From the NCBI GenBank assembly GCA_000695325.1, contig AVPN01000061.1, positions 78,704 through 99,253 of the forward strand: DNA of 20,550 bases, in the 5' to 3' direction. The notes below the pieces were generated by a model. It saw only the letters and a list, made by a program, of their open reading frames with translations, was not told the origin of the DNA and searched no databases. The DNA comes from Pleurobrachia bachei. Its lineage: Eukaryota; Ctenophora; Tentaculata; Cydippida; Pleurobrachiidae. Numbering within the stretch: position 1 is the first letter of the stretch; each line of letters begins with the position of its first letter. The position numbers and the translations under genes were made by a program. Shown here one piece after another: positions 1 through 9,426 of this stretch.

Positions 1-1342
1 TTTCAGACAGCGCTATGAATGGGATTTCGGTGGAGGTGTGTTCTTTCCCTATGGGTGCAGTGAAGCAGCTGAAATCCATAATACGACACAACAAGGTTCC
101 ACGGTGTTTAATCTAGCTGGAACACCATACCAGATTGACCTAAATAACATGATTCAGACGAACCAACAAACTGGTTTCCAGAGGAAGATAAGGAAAAGTT
201 CATGTACACAGTATAATACACCTCAGGGGTATACAGCTCCCCCTCCCTATCAGCCCACCTCAAATCAGGTACTTACTTACAGAAGACCCTCCCGCACCAT
301 TTCCTTACCAAGGAGATAGAAAATTTGAACTATTTCCTTGGCAAGGAGATGGTTCTATTAATATTTACCCTATTTGATTACTTACTTGATACTTGGATAT
401 ATTTGATTGACATTTCCAATTTCTTCCAAGCAGGCATCTGTATTGCAACAGCCGACACAGCCACCCCCTTACACTCCGCCAGCATCACTTCCTACTACTT
501 CTCGATCTTCAGCACGAGGTCATAGTGCTTCTGCTTCTGCTGGTGCCCCATCTCTACCAACGTCTGCTGCTGCCCAATCTCTCCCAGCACAAATTGCAGC
601 TGCACGGCCCGCTGCTGCCCGACTTGGACTAATACCAGCTGCAGCTGCTCAACCCGGAGCTGCTGCTGCCCGACCTACACCATCATCACCAGCTACCCTC
701 TCTTCCATCATAACCTCCAACAGCACCCCCTACAACAATGCATCGTCCTCCGACACATGTCCTGTATGTTTTGATGGCATGGATGTGGCATCCACCTACA
801 CAAAATCCATACCGGGTGTCCCCCACGCGGGCCTAACCCTGGGCTGTGGACATCACATCCACAACCCATGTCTCCAAGCTATGGTGGCAGCGAGTTCAGA
901 GGTTACCTCATTTAGATGTCCTGAATGTCAGAGAGCATTTGGGACACGGACCGGGGATCAACCAAAGGAGGGGAAGATGTCAGTCAGGTTGGATACCAGT
1001 TTAAGGCTCGGTGGGTATCCCAACAATTCAGTTATTGTGGTAGTATACTCTTTCTCCAGTGGTGTTAGTAATGGGGTGAGGTACTCTGCGAATGGGTTCC
1101 CCCGATCAGCATATTTCCCTGATACTCCTGAGGGTAATGAGATTGTTGATCTGCTGAAAGAGGCGTTTAAACGTCATTTAGTGTTCACTATTGGAACATC
1201 TGTCACCACTGGTCAAACCAACACACTGGTTTGGAATGATATACATCACAAGACGACCCTGCAACCTGGTGCATATGGTTATCCGGATCCTGGGTATCTG
1301 AAGAGGATTAGAGCTGAACTCAAGGCTAAAGGAGTAGAGTAG
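1..1342 (+). CDS. DTX: Deltex-type E3 ubiquitin ligase, 3' portion (two exons, 5' end outside window)
   Basis: Two exons are visible: 1-268 (already open at base 2) and 434-1342, joined in phase 0 across a 165-bp intron with a GTACTT donor. The first encodes most of a WWE domain, with YEWDF near the start and the typical GTPYQIDLNNMIQTNQQTG segment. The second opens with a Pro/Thr-rich and Ala/Pro-rich linker. A RING follows at about residues 118-175 of the exon product, with CPVC, a CGHH-H-C core and CPEC. A C-terminal DTC domain (about 176-302) carries the motifs FTIGTS, TTG, VWNDIHHKT and GYPDPGYL, and ends in KGVE. In known family members the WWE binds (iso-)ADP-ribose, the RING recruits E2 and the DTC binds ADP-ribose or NAD, allowing ubiquitin transfer to ADP-ribose; some members act in Notch endosomal trafficking. 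The upstream exons, probably with another WWE, lie outside. WWE plus RING plus DTC resembles DTX1/2/4 rather than DTX3/3L. Function is by homology. Confidence 0.93.
428..436 (+). other. Tandem NAGNAG splice acceptor of the Deltex intron
   Basis: The intron ends in AAGCAG directly before GCATCT. Both AGs preserve frame, and use of the first would add one glutamine. NAGNAG acceptors commonly give single-residue isoforms. No transcript data are available. Confidence 0.5.
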
Positions 1343-1804
1343 CAACTTCAAATGTCTAAAGGAGAAGGGACAGTAATGAGTAAGGGACAAAAGGGAAAAA
1401 CTCAAAATGGATCTTTGTTTCTGACTTACAATTAATAATATGTGCTCAGTGCTGTTGTGAATTGTGATATTCACGAGTCATAATTTGTCTAAAATCAAAA
1501 GTTTCAAATGTTTTAATCAAAATAGCCCGAACTTTTTTATTGTCTAGGTAAATTGTAAAATATCGTGGGCATATCAGTCTGATAATATTATGTATCAGAT
1601 ATCTTTTTTTAAACCTCTTTTAGTAATTGCTCTGTTAGCTTTTGATTGTCTGTATTATTAACTGACTTGACTAACGAAATTCAGATTCCTTTTTTTGTCT
1701 CAAAAGTACAAATAATTATTTATTAATTGATTCCTAACTCCCTTAATGTTCCCTAGCACATTCTCTATGCTGATGATTGTTACTAGGTGATCACACACTG
1801 AGAG
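1343..1804. other. Intergenic interval: Deltex 3' UTR and PLRG1 upstream region
   Basis: These 462 bp are AT-rich and hold no convincing reading frame. I see no exact AATAAA after the Deltex stop, only AT-rich runs such as ATTAATAATATG. The last ~110 bp, from 1696, are the start of the duplicated block, so the same sequence precedes both PLRG1 start codons and may carry promoter or 5' UTR. Confidence 0.5.
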
Positions 1805-3739
1805 ATGTCTGAACTTCCTCGGACCCGGTTCGGGGGCACGCCCGGACCCAGGAATACCGCCACCCCGGACCACACCTCCTCCTCAACCACTCCAGGCCGA
1901 ATGGGTTCCACAACACCCGGCCGAATGGGTTCTACCACGCCCGGCCGAGGTGGACCAGGCACGCCCAGTAGGGCAGGTAGCACCACCCCTAGCAGGACAC
2001 CCGGTGGAGGGGGTGGTACTACACCCGGTAGACTGAAGAGTAATATTAAACAGAGGAGTGTGTTGAGGACACCCGGTACACCCAGTAATAGTGATACACC
2101 GGGTAGAGGGACTCCTAGGAGGACACCCAGTAGACGTCCCGCTGAGTCGTTAGTCTTTAAGGAGGAGGTCCAGAAACACAACGGTACGTATTGGGGGATT
2201 ATCATTGTTTATTACTAGTAAAATAACTATGGTATGTTGTAACATGTTTGGGTAGGGTTCATTGTTTGATATAACTATTTTCATCTGTCTTCTGACCATC
2301 TAATTCCCAGTTCCCAACCTTATTTAATTAGTTACCCATCTCCCCTTCCCTCAGTTCACACCCTGGTATTCCGATCCCTCAAGAGGACCCACGATTTGTT
2401 CTTGTACGACCAGTGGGCTGCCCTACCAACACCTGACGATCTCAAGGTATAGTTATGTTCTAACCCTCATTAACATTGTAGCATTGTAGACCTTCTCTCG
2501 TGGGGCACGGAGAGAGGGGTTGAACAAGCCAACTAAGGGTAACCACTTTTACTCAGAACTGTTTCATTCGGCAGGACTGATATTTGATCATTTCAGGCGT
2601 CGAGGAAAAGTTATAAACGGCAGAGCGAGTATGCATCAGTGAAAGATATGGACGCACCAGTTATTGCCAAGAAAGAGAACGTACCTAAAACACCCGGTAA
2701 TGCTCAACGAATTTTCTTGGATATGTTTGCCTAGTTAGTCTGTGTTTCGCGTGTAAGAAGTATTAGAATATGACAAGGATTAAGGATTTTTAGATCTACT
2801 GACAACCAACCGGAGTCATCTGAATTACCCGATTTTAAAACCTCCCTCAGGTAACGAATTGGTGGAAGTCACCACTCCTAAAAACAGTAGCACAGGAGAA
2901 AAGATCAGCAATGCTCTTGCTAATGCTAACCCTAACAACAACAACAAAATGATAACTCTAGCCTCGCGTCGAGCGGCCCTTCCCAAACCCCAATGGCATG
3001 CCCCTTGGAAACTAATGCGGGTTATATCCGGACATCTTGGCTGGGTCCGATGTGTTGATGTGGACCATACTAATGATTGGTTTGTAACCGGATCTGCTGA
3101 CCGGACCATCAAGATTTGGGATCTAGGATCGGGGACGTTGAAGTTGTCCCTGACAGGTCATATTTCTACCGTTCGGGGTGTTGCAGTGAGCGATCGTCAT
3201 CCGTATTTGTTTAGTTGTGGGGAGGATAAGCAAGTGAAGTGCTGGGATTTAGAGCAAAACAAGGTGAGAAGAGTCAATGAAATTCAATATTGTGTGTCAG
3301 TAGTAAGGTATTGACTATTGAGTGTGTGTTGTGTATGTGTGCCACGGCGCTGTCACACTTTGAACACTATTTCAACGGAACGCGCGGTAACTCTCTCGTA
3401 TTGAAATGTTGCGCTGTGAGTGAGTGAGATTTGTGCGCGGCGTGGGGCTATTTTGGCGCTCAATTACCAGCCCCCACGAATCATCTGTCAGAGCATTGGC
3501 CTGACAGCGAATCCTCAATGATGTTGACACTAATCTCCCTCCCCTCTCCCAGGTTATCAGACATTATCATGGCCATCTCAGTGCAGTTTACTCCCTGTCA
3601 ATTCACCCTACTTTGGATGTCCTGTGCTCTGTCGGTAGAGATTCGACATGTCGAGTTTGGGATATGCGGACCAAGTCTTGTATCCATACCCTGACGGGGC
3701 ATACTAACACGGTGTCAAGTGTCCTGACCCAGGCAACGC
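1696..3739 (+). repeat. Tandem duplication, copy 1 (2,044 bp)
   Basis: The block starts at TGTCTCAAAAGTACAAATAA, 109 bp before the first PLRG1 ATG, and ends in the middle of PLRG1 exon 5 just after GGCAACG. There the same TGTCTCAAAAG sequence begins again. Exons are nearly identical to copy 2, whereas introns differ by small indels and substitutions. The junction carries no obvious transposon end. Confidence 0.93.
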
Positions 3740-3759
3740 TGTCTCAAAAGTACAAATAA
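1805..3759 (+). pseudogene. Partial PLRG1 duplicate, 3'-truncated (exons 1-5)
   Basis: The exons are 1805-2183, 2355-2446, 2597-2696, 2851-3263 and 3553-3739 plus a short read-through. All splice sites match the complete downstream copy and phases are consistent. After the duplication junction the frame runs into repeated upstream sequence and stops at TAA 3757-3759. If transcribed it would give a protein of about 396 residues, with the TPG-rich N-terminus and roughly the first four WD40 blades, too few for a closed propeller. No inactivating change is seen in exons 1-4. An alternative is that exon 4 splices over the junction to exon 5 of the complete copy (phase allows it), making this a second promoter and 5' end for one gene. 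It has one more TPGRMGST-like repeat (8 residues) than the downstream copy. Confidence 0.8.
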
Positions 3760-5806
3760 TTATTAATTAATTAATTCCTAACTCCCTTAAATGTTCCCTA
3801 GCACATTCTCTATGCTGATGATTGTTACTAGGTGATATCACACACTGAGAGATGTCTGAACTACCTCGGACCCGGTTCGGGGGCACGCCCGGACCTAGGA
3901 ATACTGCCACCCCGGACCACACCTCCTCCTCCACCACTCCAGGCCGAATGGGTTCCACCACACCCGGCCGAGGTGGACCAGGCACGCCCAGTAGGGCAGG
4001 TAGCACCACCCCCAGCAGGACACCCGGTGGAGGGGGTGGTACTACACCTGGTAGACTGAAGAGTAATATTAAACAGAGGAGTGTGTTGAGGACACCCGGT
4101 ACACCCAGTAATAGTGATACACCGGGTAGAGGGACTCCTAGGAGGACACCCAGTAGACGTCCCGCTGAGTCGTTAGTCTTTAAAGAGGAGGTCCAGAAAC
4201 ACAACGGTACGTATTGGGGGAATTCATTTATCATTGTTTATTACTAGTAAAATAACTATGGTATGTTGTAACATGTTTGGGTAGGGTTCATTGTTTGATA
4301 TAACTATTTTCATCTGTCTTCTGACCATCTAATTCCCAGTTCCCAACCTTATTTAATTAGTTACCCAACTCCCCTTCCCTCAGTTCACACCTTGGTATTC
4401 CGATCCCTGAAGAGGACCCACGATTTGTTCCTATACGACCAGTGGGCTGCCCTACCAACACCTGACGATCTCAAGGTACAGTTTGTTCTAACCCTTCTTT
4501 GTAGCATTTTAGTTGAACAAGACCCTCTCTCGCGGGGCGTGGAGAGGGGGTCGAACAAGTCAATTCAAAGTTGAAAGTACACTCTTTTAGTCAGAACATT
4601 TTGCTTCGGCAGGACAAAATAACTGATATTTTTGATCATTTTAGGCGTCTAGGAAAAGTTATAAACGGCAGAGCGAGTATGCTTCAGTGAAAGATATGGA
4701 CGCCCCAGTTATTGCTAAGAAAGAGAACGTGCCTAAAACACCCGGTAATGCTCAACAAATTTTCTTGCAATTTTAGATCTACTGACAGCCAACCGGAATG
4801 ACTTACTGACTGACTTATGGCGGCCGGAGAGGTCGAGTAGTAATGAGTAGGATTACTAAATTAATTTTAAAACCTCCCTCAGGTCACGAATTGGTGGAAG
4901 TTACAACTCCTAAAAACAGTAGCACAGGAGAGAAGATCAGCAACGCTCTTGCTAATGCCAACCCTAACAACAACAACAAGATGATAACTCTAGCCTCGCG
5001 TCGAGCGGCCCTTCCCAAACCCCAATGGCATGCCCCTTGGAAACTAATGCGGGTTATATCCGGACATCTTGGCTGGGTCCGATGTGTTGATGTGGACCAT
5101 ACTAATGATTGGTTTGTAACCGGATCTGCTGACCGGACCATCAAGATTTGGGATCTAGGATCGGGGACGTTGAAGTTGTCCCTGACAGGTCATATTTCTA
5201 CCGTTCGGGGTGTTGCAGTGAGCGATCGTCATCCGTATTTGTTTAGTTGTGGGGAGGACAAACAAGTGAAGTGCTGGGATTTAGAACAGAACAAGGTGAG
5301 AAAATGAGAAGAGTCAATGAAATCTATCACTATGTAAGGTATTGAGTGTGTGTTGTGTATGTGTGCCACGGCGCTGTCACACTTTGAACACTATTTCAAC
5401 GGAACGCGCGGTAACTCTCTCGTATTGAAATGTTGCGCTGTGAGTGCGTGAGATTTGTGCGCGGCGGAGGGCTATTTTGGCGCTCAATTACCGGCCCCCA
5501 CGAATCATCTGTCAGTGTCAGAGCATCAGAGATGATTTGCTGTCAGGCCAATGCTGCATTGGCCTGACAGCAAATCATCTCTGATGTTGACACTCAATAT
5601 CAACTCCCTCCCCACAACAGGTTATCAGACATTATCATGGCCATCTCAGTGCAGTTTACTCCCTGTCAATTCACCCTACTTTGGATGTCCTGTGCTCTGT
5701 CGGTAGAGATTCGACATGTCGAGTTTGGGATATGCGGACCAAATCTTGTATCCATACCCTCACGGGTCATACTAACACAGTGTCAAGTGTCCTAACCCAG
5801 GCAACG
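3740..5806 (+). repeat. Tandem duplication, copy 2 (2,067 bp)
   Basis: This is the second copy of the 1696-3739 block, ending where GGCAACG in exon 5 continues into unique PLRG1 sequence (GAGCCTCAG). It differs from copy 1 by a 24-bp in-frame contraction in exon 1, intron indels and a 61-bp perfect palindrome in intron 4 that copy 1 lacks. Confidence 0.93.
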
Positions 5807-6680
5807 GAGCCTCAGATTATCACCGCTAGTCATGACACAACGATGAGGTATGTCAATTTGAGATATTCGATTCTTTCGGCTAAGTTAAAATCTATCAGAT
5901 CAGAAAAACAACTCACTTTCTTCAGACTAATGACCAATGAATCTGTTTCTCAGGTTATGGGACATTGTAGCGGGGAAGACCCGGGCCACTCTGACAAACC
6001 ACAAAAAGAGTATCAGATCTGTTGTGTTACATCCTAGCCAGTACACATTTGCATCTGCCAGTGCGGACAATATAAAACAATGGAAATGCCCTGGGGGAGA
6101 GTTTATACAGAATCTATCGGGACATAATGCGATATTGAACACACTTGCGCTGAACCAAGATGGAGTTCTCGTGTCGGGTACTAAATAATGATAACTCTGA
6201 GCCCCTCCGTCCCCCGGCCTTTATACCGTGCTTTAACAATACCCCTCTTCTTCTAACCCTCCTTAACGATAGTGTGGTGAGAGAGGGTTCCCCCTCCCGT
6301 GTAAAACTAACAAGTCTAACATTGTCTAGGTGCGGACAATGGAACAATACACTTCTGGGACTGGAAAACTGGTTACAACTTCCAGCGTGTTCAATCCCAA
6401 GTACAACCTGGATCACTTGACTCAGAGGCAGGAATATTCGCCATGAAGTTTGATAAGAGGTAATTGATTGATTAAACAAATAATGTAACTACCAGTTTTT
6501 CATTTAGCTTTAAAATTAAGGGACTTGAAATTACTCTGGAAATTTTAATTATGTAGTTTTCTAGAACTCTAACCTATGTTTCTCTCTTTCAGTGGAAGTC
6601 GTCTGATAACATGTGAAACAGATAAGACAATAAAGATTTACAGAGAGGACGATACCGCCCTTGAAGAACCGATTAACTGA
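3852..6680 (+). CDS. PLRG1: PLRG1 / Prp46 spliceosomal WD40 protein (8 exons, complete)
   Basis: The exons are 3852-4206, 4384-4475, 4645-4744, 4883-5295, 5621-5847, 5954-6177, 6330-6459 and 6593-6680. They total 1,629 nt, encode 542 residues and are in phase at every junction with GT..AG introns. The protein contains [14 protein letters not shown], the hallmark PLRG1 N-terminal motif, then [20 protein letters not shown] leading into a seven-bladed WD40 propeller ([75 protein letters not shown]). PLRG1 is a core Prp19/CDC5L-complex (NTC) component needed for spliceosome activation in the nucleus. Two oddities stand out. About 105 residues of Thr-Pro-Gly/Ser-Arg repeats precede the conserved start. 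The C-terminus also stops at EEPIN, without the basic tail I recall for the human protein. The start is the first ATG of exon 1, shared by both duplicate copies. Confidence 0.95.
5525..5585. repeat. Perfect 61-bp palindrome in PLRG1 intron 4
   Basis: Two 30-bp arms, ATCAGAGATGATTTGC... and its exact reverse complement, flank a single T. Copy 1 of the duplication has only one arm's worth of related sequence (GCATTGGCCTGACAGC) at the same place. The palindrome therefore arose after the duplication by inverted copying of local sequence. It could extrude as a cruciform or fold in the pre-mRNA intron. Confidence 0.92.
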
Positions 6681-7029
6681 AAGGAAGAAATACTAATGAC
6701 ATAAAGAGAGGGACGCACACGCACGAGTTTTAATTTTTTATTTTTGAACGTTCTGAGAACGACTCTCTATCTCCCCCATGATGATGTTGAGTGTTTGTCC
6801 CGTGTTTGTCGTGTGTTATTTACTCTTTACCCACCATCGACACTTAGATAACGATGTTTTAATGTGTGGTGAACCTGGGTCCTAGGAAGGACAAAACGGT
6901 AATATCGTTACCCCGGAACCGGTGGAAGGTGCACTATTCCTCCTCTAGTAGGAGCGCTTAGATCATTTGCCGCCAAAAGTCGCGCGCCACCCTTTTTGCG
7001 CATTGTCATAGCTCCTTCATTTCAACTCC

Positions 7030-7035
7030 AATAAA
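7030..7035 (+). terminator. Candidate PLRG1 polyadenylation signal
   Basis: An exact AATAAA hexamer lies 350 bp after the PLRG1 stop. It is the only exact plus-strand hexamer I noticed in the interval; a closer ATAAAG near 6702 is a weaker candidate. Confidence 0.35.
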
Positions 7036-7098
7036 AAATGACCTTCAAGTTTTCGGAAAGATCTCGTCGAGATCTACAAAAAACTTGAGAGTCATTTT
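7035..7098. repeat. 64-bp imperfect hairpin
   Basis: The outer arm AAAATGACCTTCAAGTTTT pairs with AAAACTTGAGAGTCATTTT apart from two positions. The inner AGATCTCG/CGAGATCT is a perfect palindrome. It could be the remnant of a small foldback element or a 3' UTR structure. Confidence 0.6.
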
Positions 7099-7329
7099 GT
7101 GATTTGATCCAAAGCAAAGGAGTGACAGTCGCCTAAATTACGGGTGCCGCGCGACTTTTATATTACTACTACTCCAGTCGGTCGTGTTTACAGATATTTT
7201 CCCATGCGCCGCGCACAACACTGCTGAAATGCTGCTTTTCTTTAGAATCATGTTGCCGCGCGTGGTGGAACCGACATGAAATGTAAACAGGGCTTGGCTG
7301 GCTGTTTGCACAGGCCACACTGCTTATTT

Positions 7330-8547
7330 TGGAACAATAGGTTCTCTTGAGGAAAAAGGAAAATAACAGCGATTTCTGCAAAACATAATGTCATAAAGTT
7401 ACACACACATCTATACACACAAAAATTATAAATCTATAAAATTTCTCCAAACCATGCCATAAATATATATATTTCAAATGTCTCTATACAACTAATACAA
7501 CTGTATAGTTAAATTGTTCGACTAATTCCAAATAATGGATGTTTTCAAACTTTAACACTACTAATCCAGGTCAGAAACCTCAGAATTCTCTGCCATGCTA
7601 CGCAAGCTTTCTTTTACACTTGAAGGTCCAATGTGAGTGTTGTGGCTCACACCGTTCTCTGTGAAGGTTCGGTAGATCAGTGAGTGAGAGCCTACAGACT
7701 GGGGACATGAAGTCCCTAACTTAGCGCCTGAAATTATCCACATCAGGGTAGTCAGCATCTGGAAGCTGGTTGCAATTCCAAGTTTCTTGAGAAGCTCTGA
7801 GTCCTCCTCAAACTTGTTATCTACCGCAGAGTTTTTAGTGGTTCGTGGAAAATTAATAGATTCTGTCAGAGTAGTTAGGCAGTTGACCTTCACGTTGATA
7901 CCTGAAATGTGATTAATTTACAGTAACGTGACTGAATATATACACAGTAGTCAGTACATTCATCATTATGTGTAAAAGTAAACACATATTACAGTCCAAG
8001 AAATACCCGAGTAATGTCATTAGCTTCTTGGAGTAGCTATAAAGTCGCTCACCTAAACTTCCCAAGCCTGCCTCAAGAAGCATTTCAAAAACATGGGGTA
8101 GCCGTAGACTGAATACTGCATGAAAATCAGTTGCTAGTTCTAGAGACCATATATTCTTAGCGCACTGAAAGAAACGAGTTGTTTTATATTAGGGAAAGTG
8201 AAGCTGTAAAATACAATTATTTTAACAGGATAAACAACGATATAACGATCGGTTCCTGGTAAAAAGACTATAAAATTACCGGTTGGGCCATAATGAAAAG
8301 TGCTGAGTAGAGTGCAGGGATGGTCTCCTCATAACGATCTAGCTGTTCCATCAGTTCCCTATAGAACGATGTATCTGAATCCTAGTAGGGGAAGTAGATG
8401 TTGGGAAAAATGTTCGTAACTGACAATGCGTTACTATTATACATGTACATTGTACCAGCTTTCCATACATCACAAACGACACATTGTATCGTGACGTTTG
8501 GGAATTGCCCCCAGTTATATATGATATACCTAATACTCAACTGTCTC
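7330..8547 (-). repeat. Duplicated 3' gene end, copy A1
   Basis: This block is homologous to 9135-10476: three exons plus 3' flank, same orientation, same exon order and nearly the same exon lengths. Introns and flank are visibly more diverged than the exons. Confidence 0.85.
7561..8540 (-). pseudogene. Decayed duplicate of the C-terminal exons (A1)
   Basis: The exons are 8280-8540, 8053-8164 and 7561-7901 (minus strand), homologous to A2 at 10473-9427. The first exon has an in-frame TAG (8382-8384) where A2 has a lysine codon (YFPY|K|DSDTS). The final exon lacks the AATAAA found just after the A2 stop; the same place reads GTTAAAG. Otherwise frames and splice sites are kept: the second exon differs by 3 bp, in frame, and the last still ends in SEVSDLD followed by TAG. 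It looks recently duplicated and already broken, although a sequencing or assembly error at the TAG cannot be excluded. Confidence 0.7.
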
Positions 8548-9134
8548 ACAAGAATTATTTGCATTATGTATCCACAATGCTGTATTTCCCTGCCCGGGCC
8601 CAACTTCAAGGATTATAATATTTGAAAGCATCAGCCGAGTAGCCGACATAAGATCTGACATGCCTGACACGCCTGCTTCTAATTGGGTGCTGATATGTGA
8701 GCTGGTAAAGCTGGTGGGTTGTCTAATTAGACTCTAGTTTCAAGGTTATGTGATATCATGACATCATGTACTTGTAGTTCATACCACAGTTCGAAAGTGA
8801 ATACATAGACGTAGGGCGCGGCAACATATTCATGGTCCTTCGTCGCAAAGCTACTTAACTGCAACAGAAACTCTCCTGTGTGTGTGCGCGCGCGATCCGA
8901 CCTCTTCGTCAGCACTCCCCACTGGATGGTTGCTGTTGCCAACGCAAGGTGGGACATCTGGACTTGCTACACTTTACCAGCTCACATATCAGCACCCAAT
9001 TAGAAGCAGGCGTGTCAGGCATGTCAGATCTTATGTCGGCTACTCGGCTGATGCTTTCAAATATTATAATCCTTGAAGTTGGGCCCGGGCAGGGAAATAC
9101 AGCATTGTGGATACATAATGCAAATAATTCTTGT
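8548..9134. repeat. 587-bp foldback with perfect 163-bp inverted arms (contains E1)
   Basis: The left arm 8548-8710 and right arm 8972-9134 are exact reverse complements over 163 bp, with a 261-bp loop. The left arm and loop also occur, in the same orientation, at about 11130-11552 (E2), where no right arm follows. In E2 and in the loop the minus strand contains the e1 exon-like frame. No target-site duplication flanks the arms, and the right arm abuts the start of duplicated flank A2. It is better explained as an inverted local duplication (template switch or amplification chimera) than as a transposon. Confidence 0.9.
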
Positions 9135-9323
9135 TGAACAATAGATTCTCTTGAGGAAAAAGGAAAATAACAGCTGTTTCTACAAAATATAATGTCATAA
9201 ACATACACAAACATCTATACACACAACAATTATTAAACTATCAATATTCTCCAAACTTAACCATAAATCATATTTCAAATGTCTCTGTAAAACTAATACA
9301 ACTGTATAGTAAAGTTGTTCAAC

Positions 9324-9395
9324 TTGGCAACATAGACACCTGGTGGGGATCGCACCAGGTGGGGATCGCACCAGGTGTCTATGTCACCATGCCAA
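9324..9395. repeat. 72-bp hairpin with internal direct repeat, inserted in the A2 3' flank
   Basis: The 16-bp arms ACATAGACACCTGGTG (9330-9345) and CACCAGGTGTCTATGT (9369-9384) are exact reverse complements, nested in TTGGC/GCCAA. GGTGGGGATCGCACCA is repeated in the middle. The matching place in A1 (near 7525) lacks it, so it was gained in A2 or lost from A1. Confidence 0.85.
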
Positions 9396-9416
9396 ATAAT
9401 GGATGTTTTTTAAAAC

Positions 9417-9422
9417 TTTATT
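9417..9422 (-). terminator. Polyadenylation signal just after the A2 stop
   Basis: The minus strand reads TAGTAGAAATAAAG: an exact AATAAA begins a few bases after the TAG stop at 9427-9429. The A1 copy has lost it, which supports A2 as the used 3' end. Such a short 3' UTR would be notable. Confidence 0.55.
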
Positions 9423-9426
9423 TCTA

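Larger units (their letters stand above)
6681..7560. other. Non-coding interval: PLRG1 3' UTR and convergent gene 3' flank
   Basis: There is no credible reading frame. The interval holds the PLRG1 3' UTR, an AATAAA at 7030, a 64-bp imperfect hairpin and, from about 7330, sequence duplicated at 9135-9426 downstream of the A2 exons. The gene on the left (plus) and the exons on the right (minus) converge here. Confidence 0.5.

Noticed and set aside
1783-2205. Long minus-strand frames opposite PLRG1 exon 1 (and at 3767-4234)
   Set aside because: Antisense shadow of the TPG-rich, codon-biased repeat; no homology and no splice or start context.
8548-9134. Foldback as a MITE or other terminal-inverted-repeat transposon
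   Set aside because: No target-site duplication; the related E2 copy lacks the second arm; and its sequence includes exon-like frames in the expected place of the gene.
8880-9137. Short frames containing VGPGQGNTALWIHN in the E segment
   Set aside because: Open in one frame and shared by both copies, but the copies differ by non-silent change and no good splice donor follows. I could not support it as an exon.
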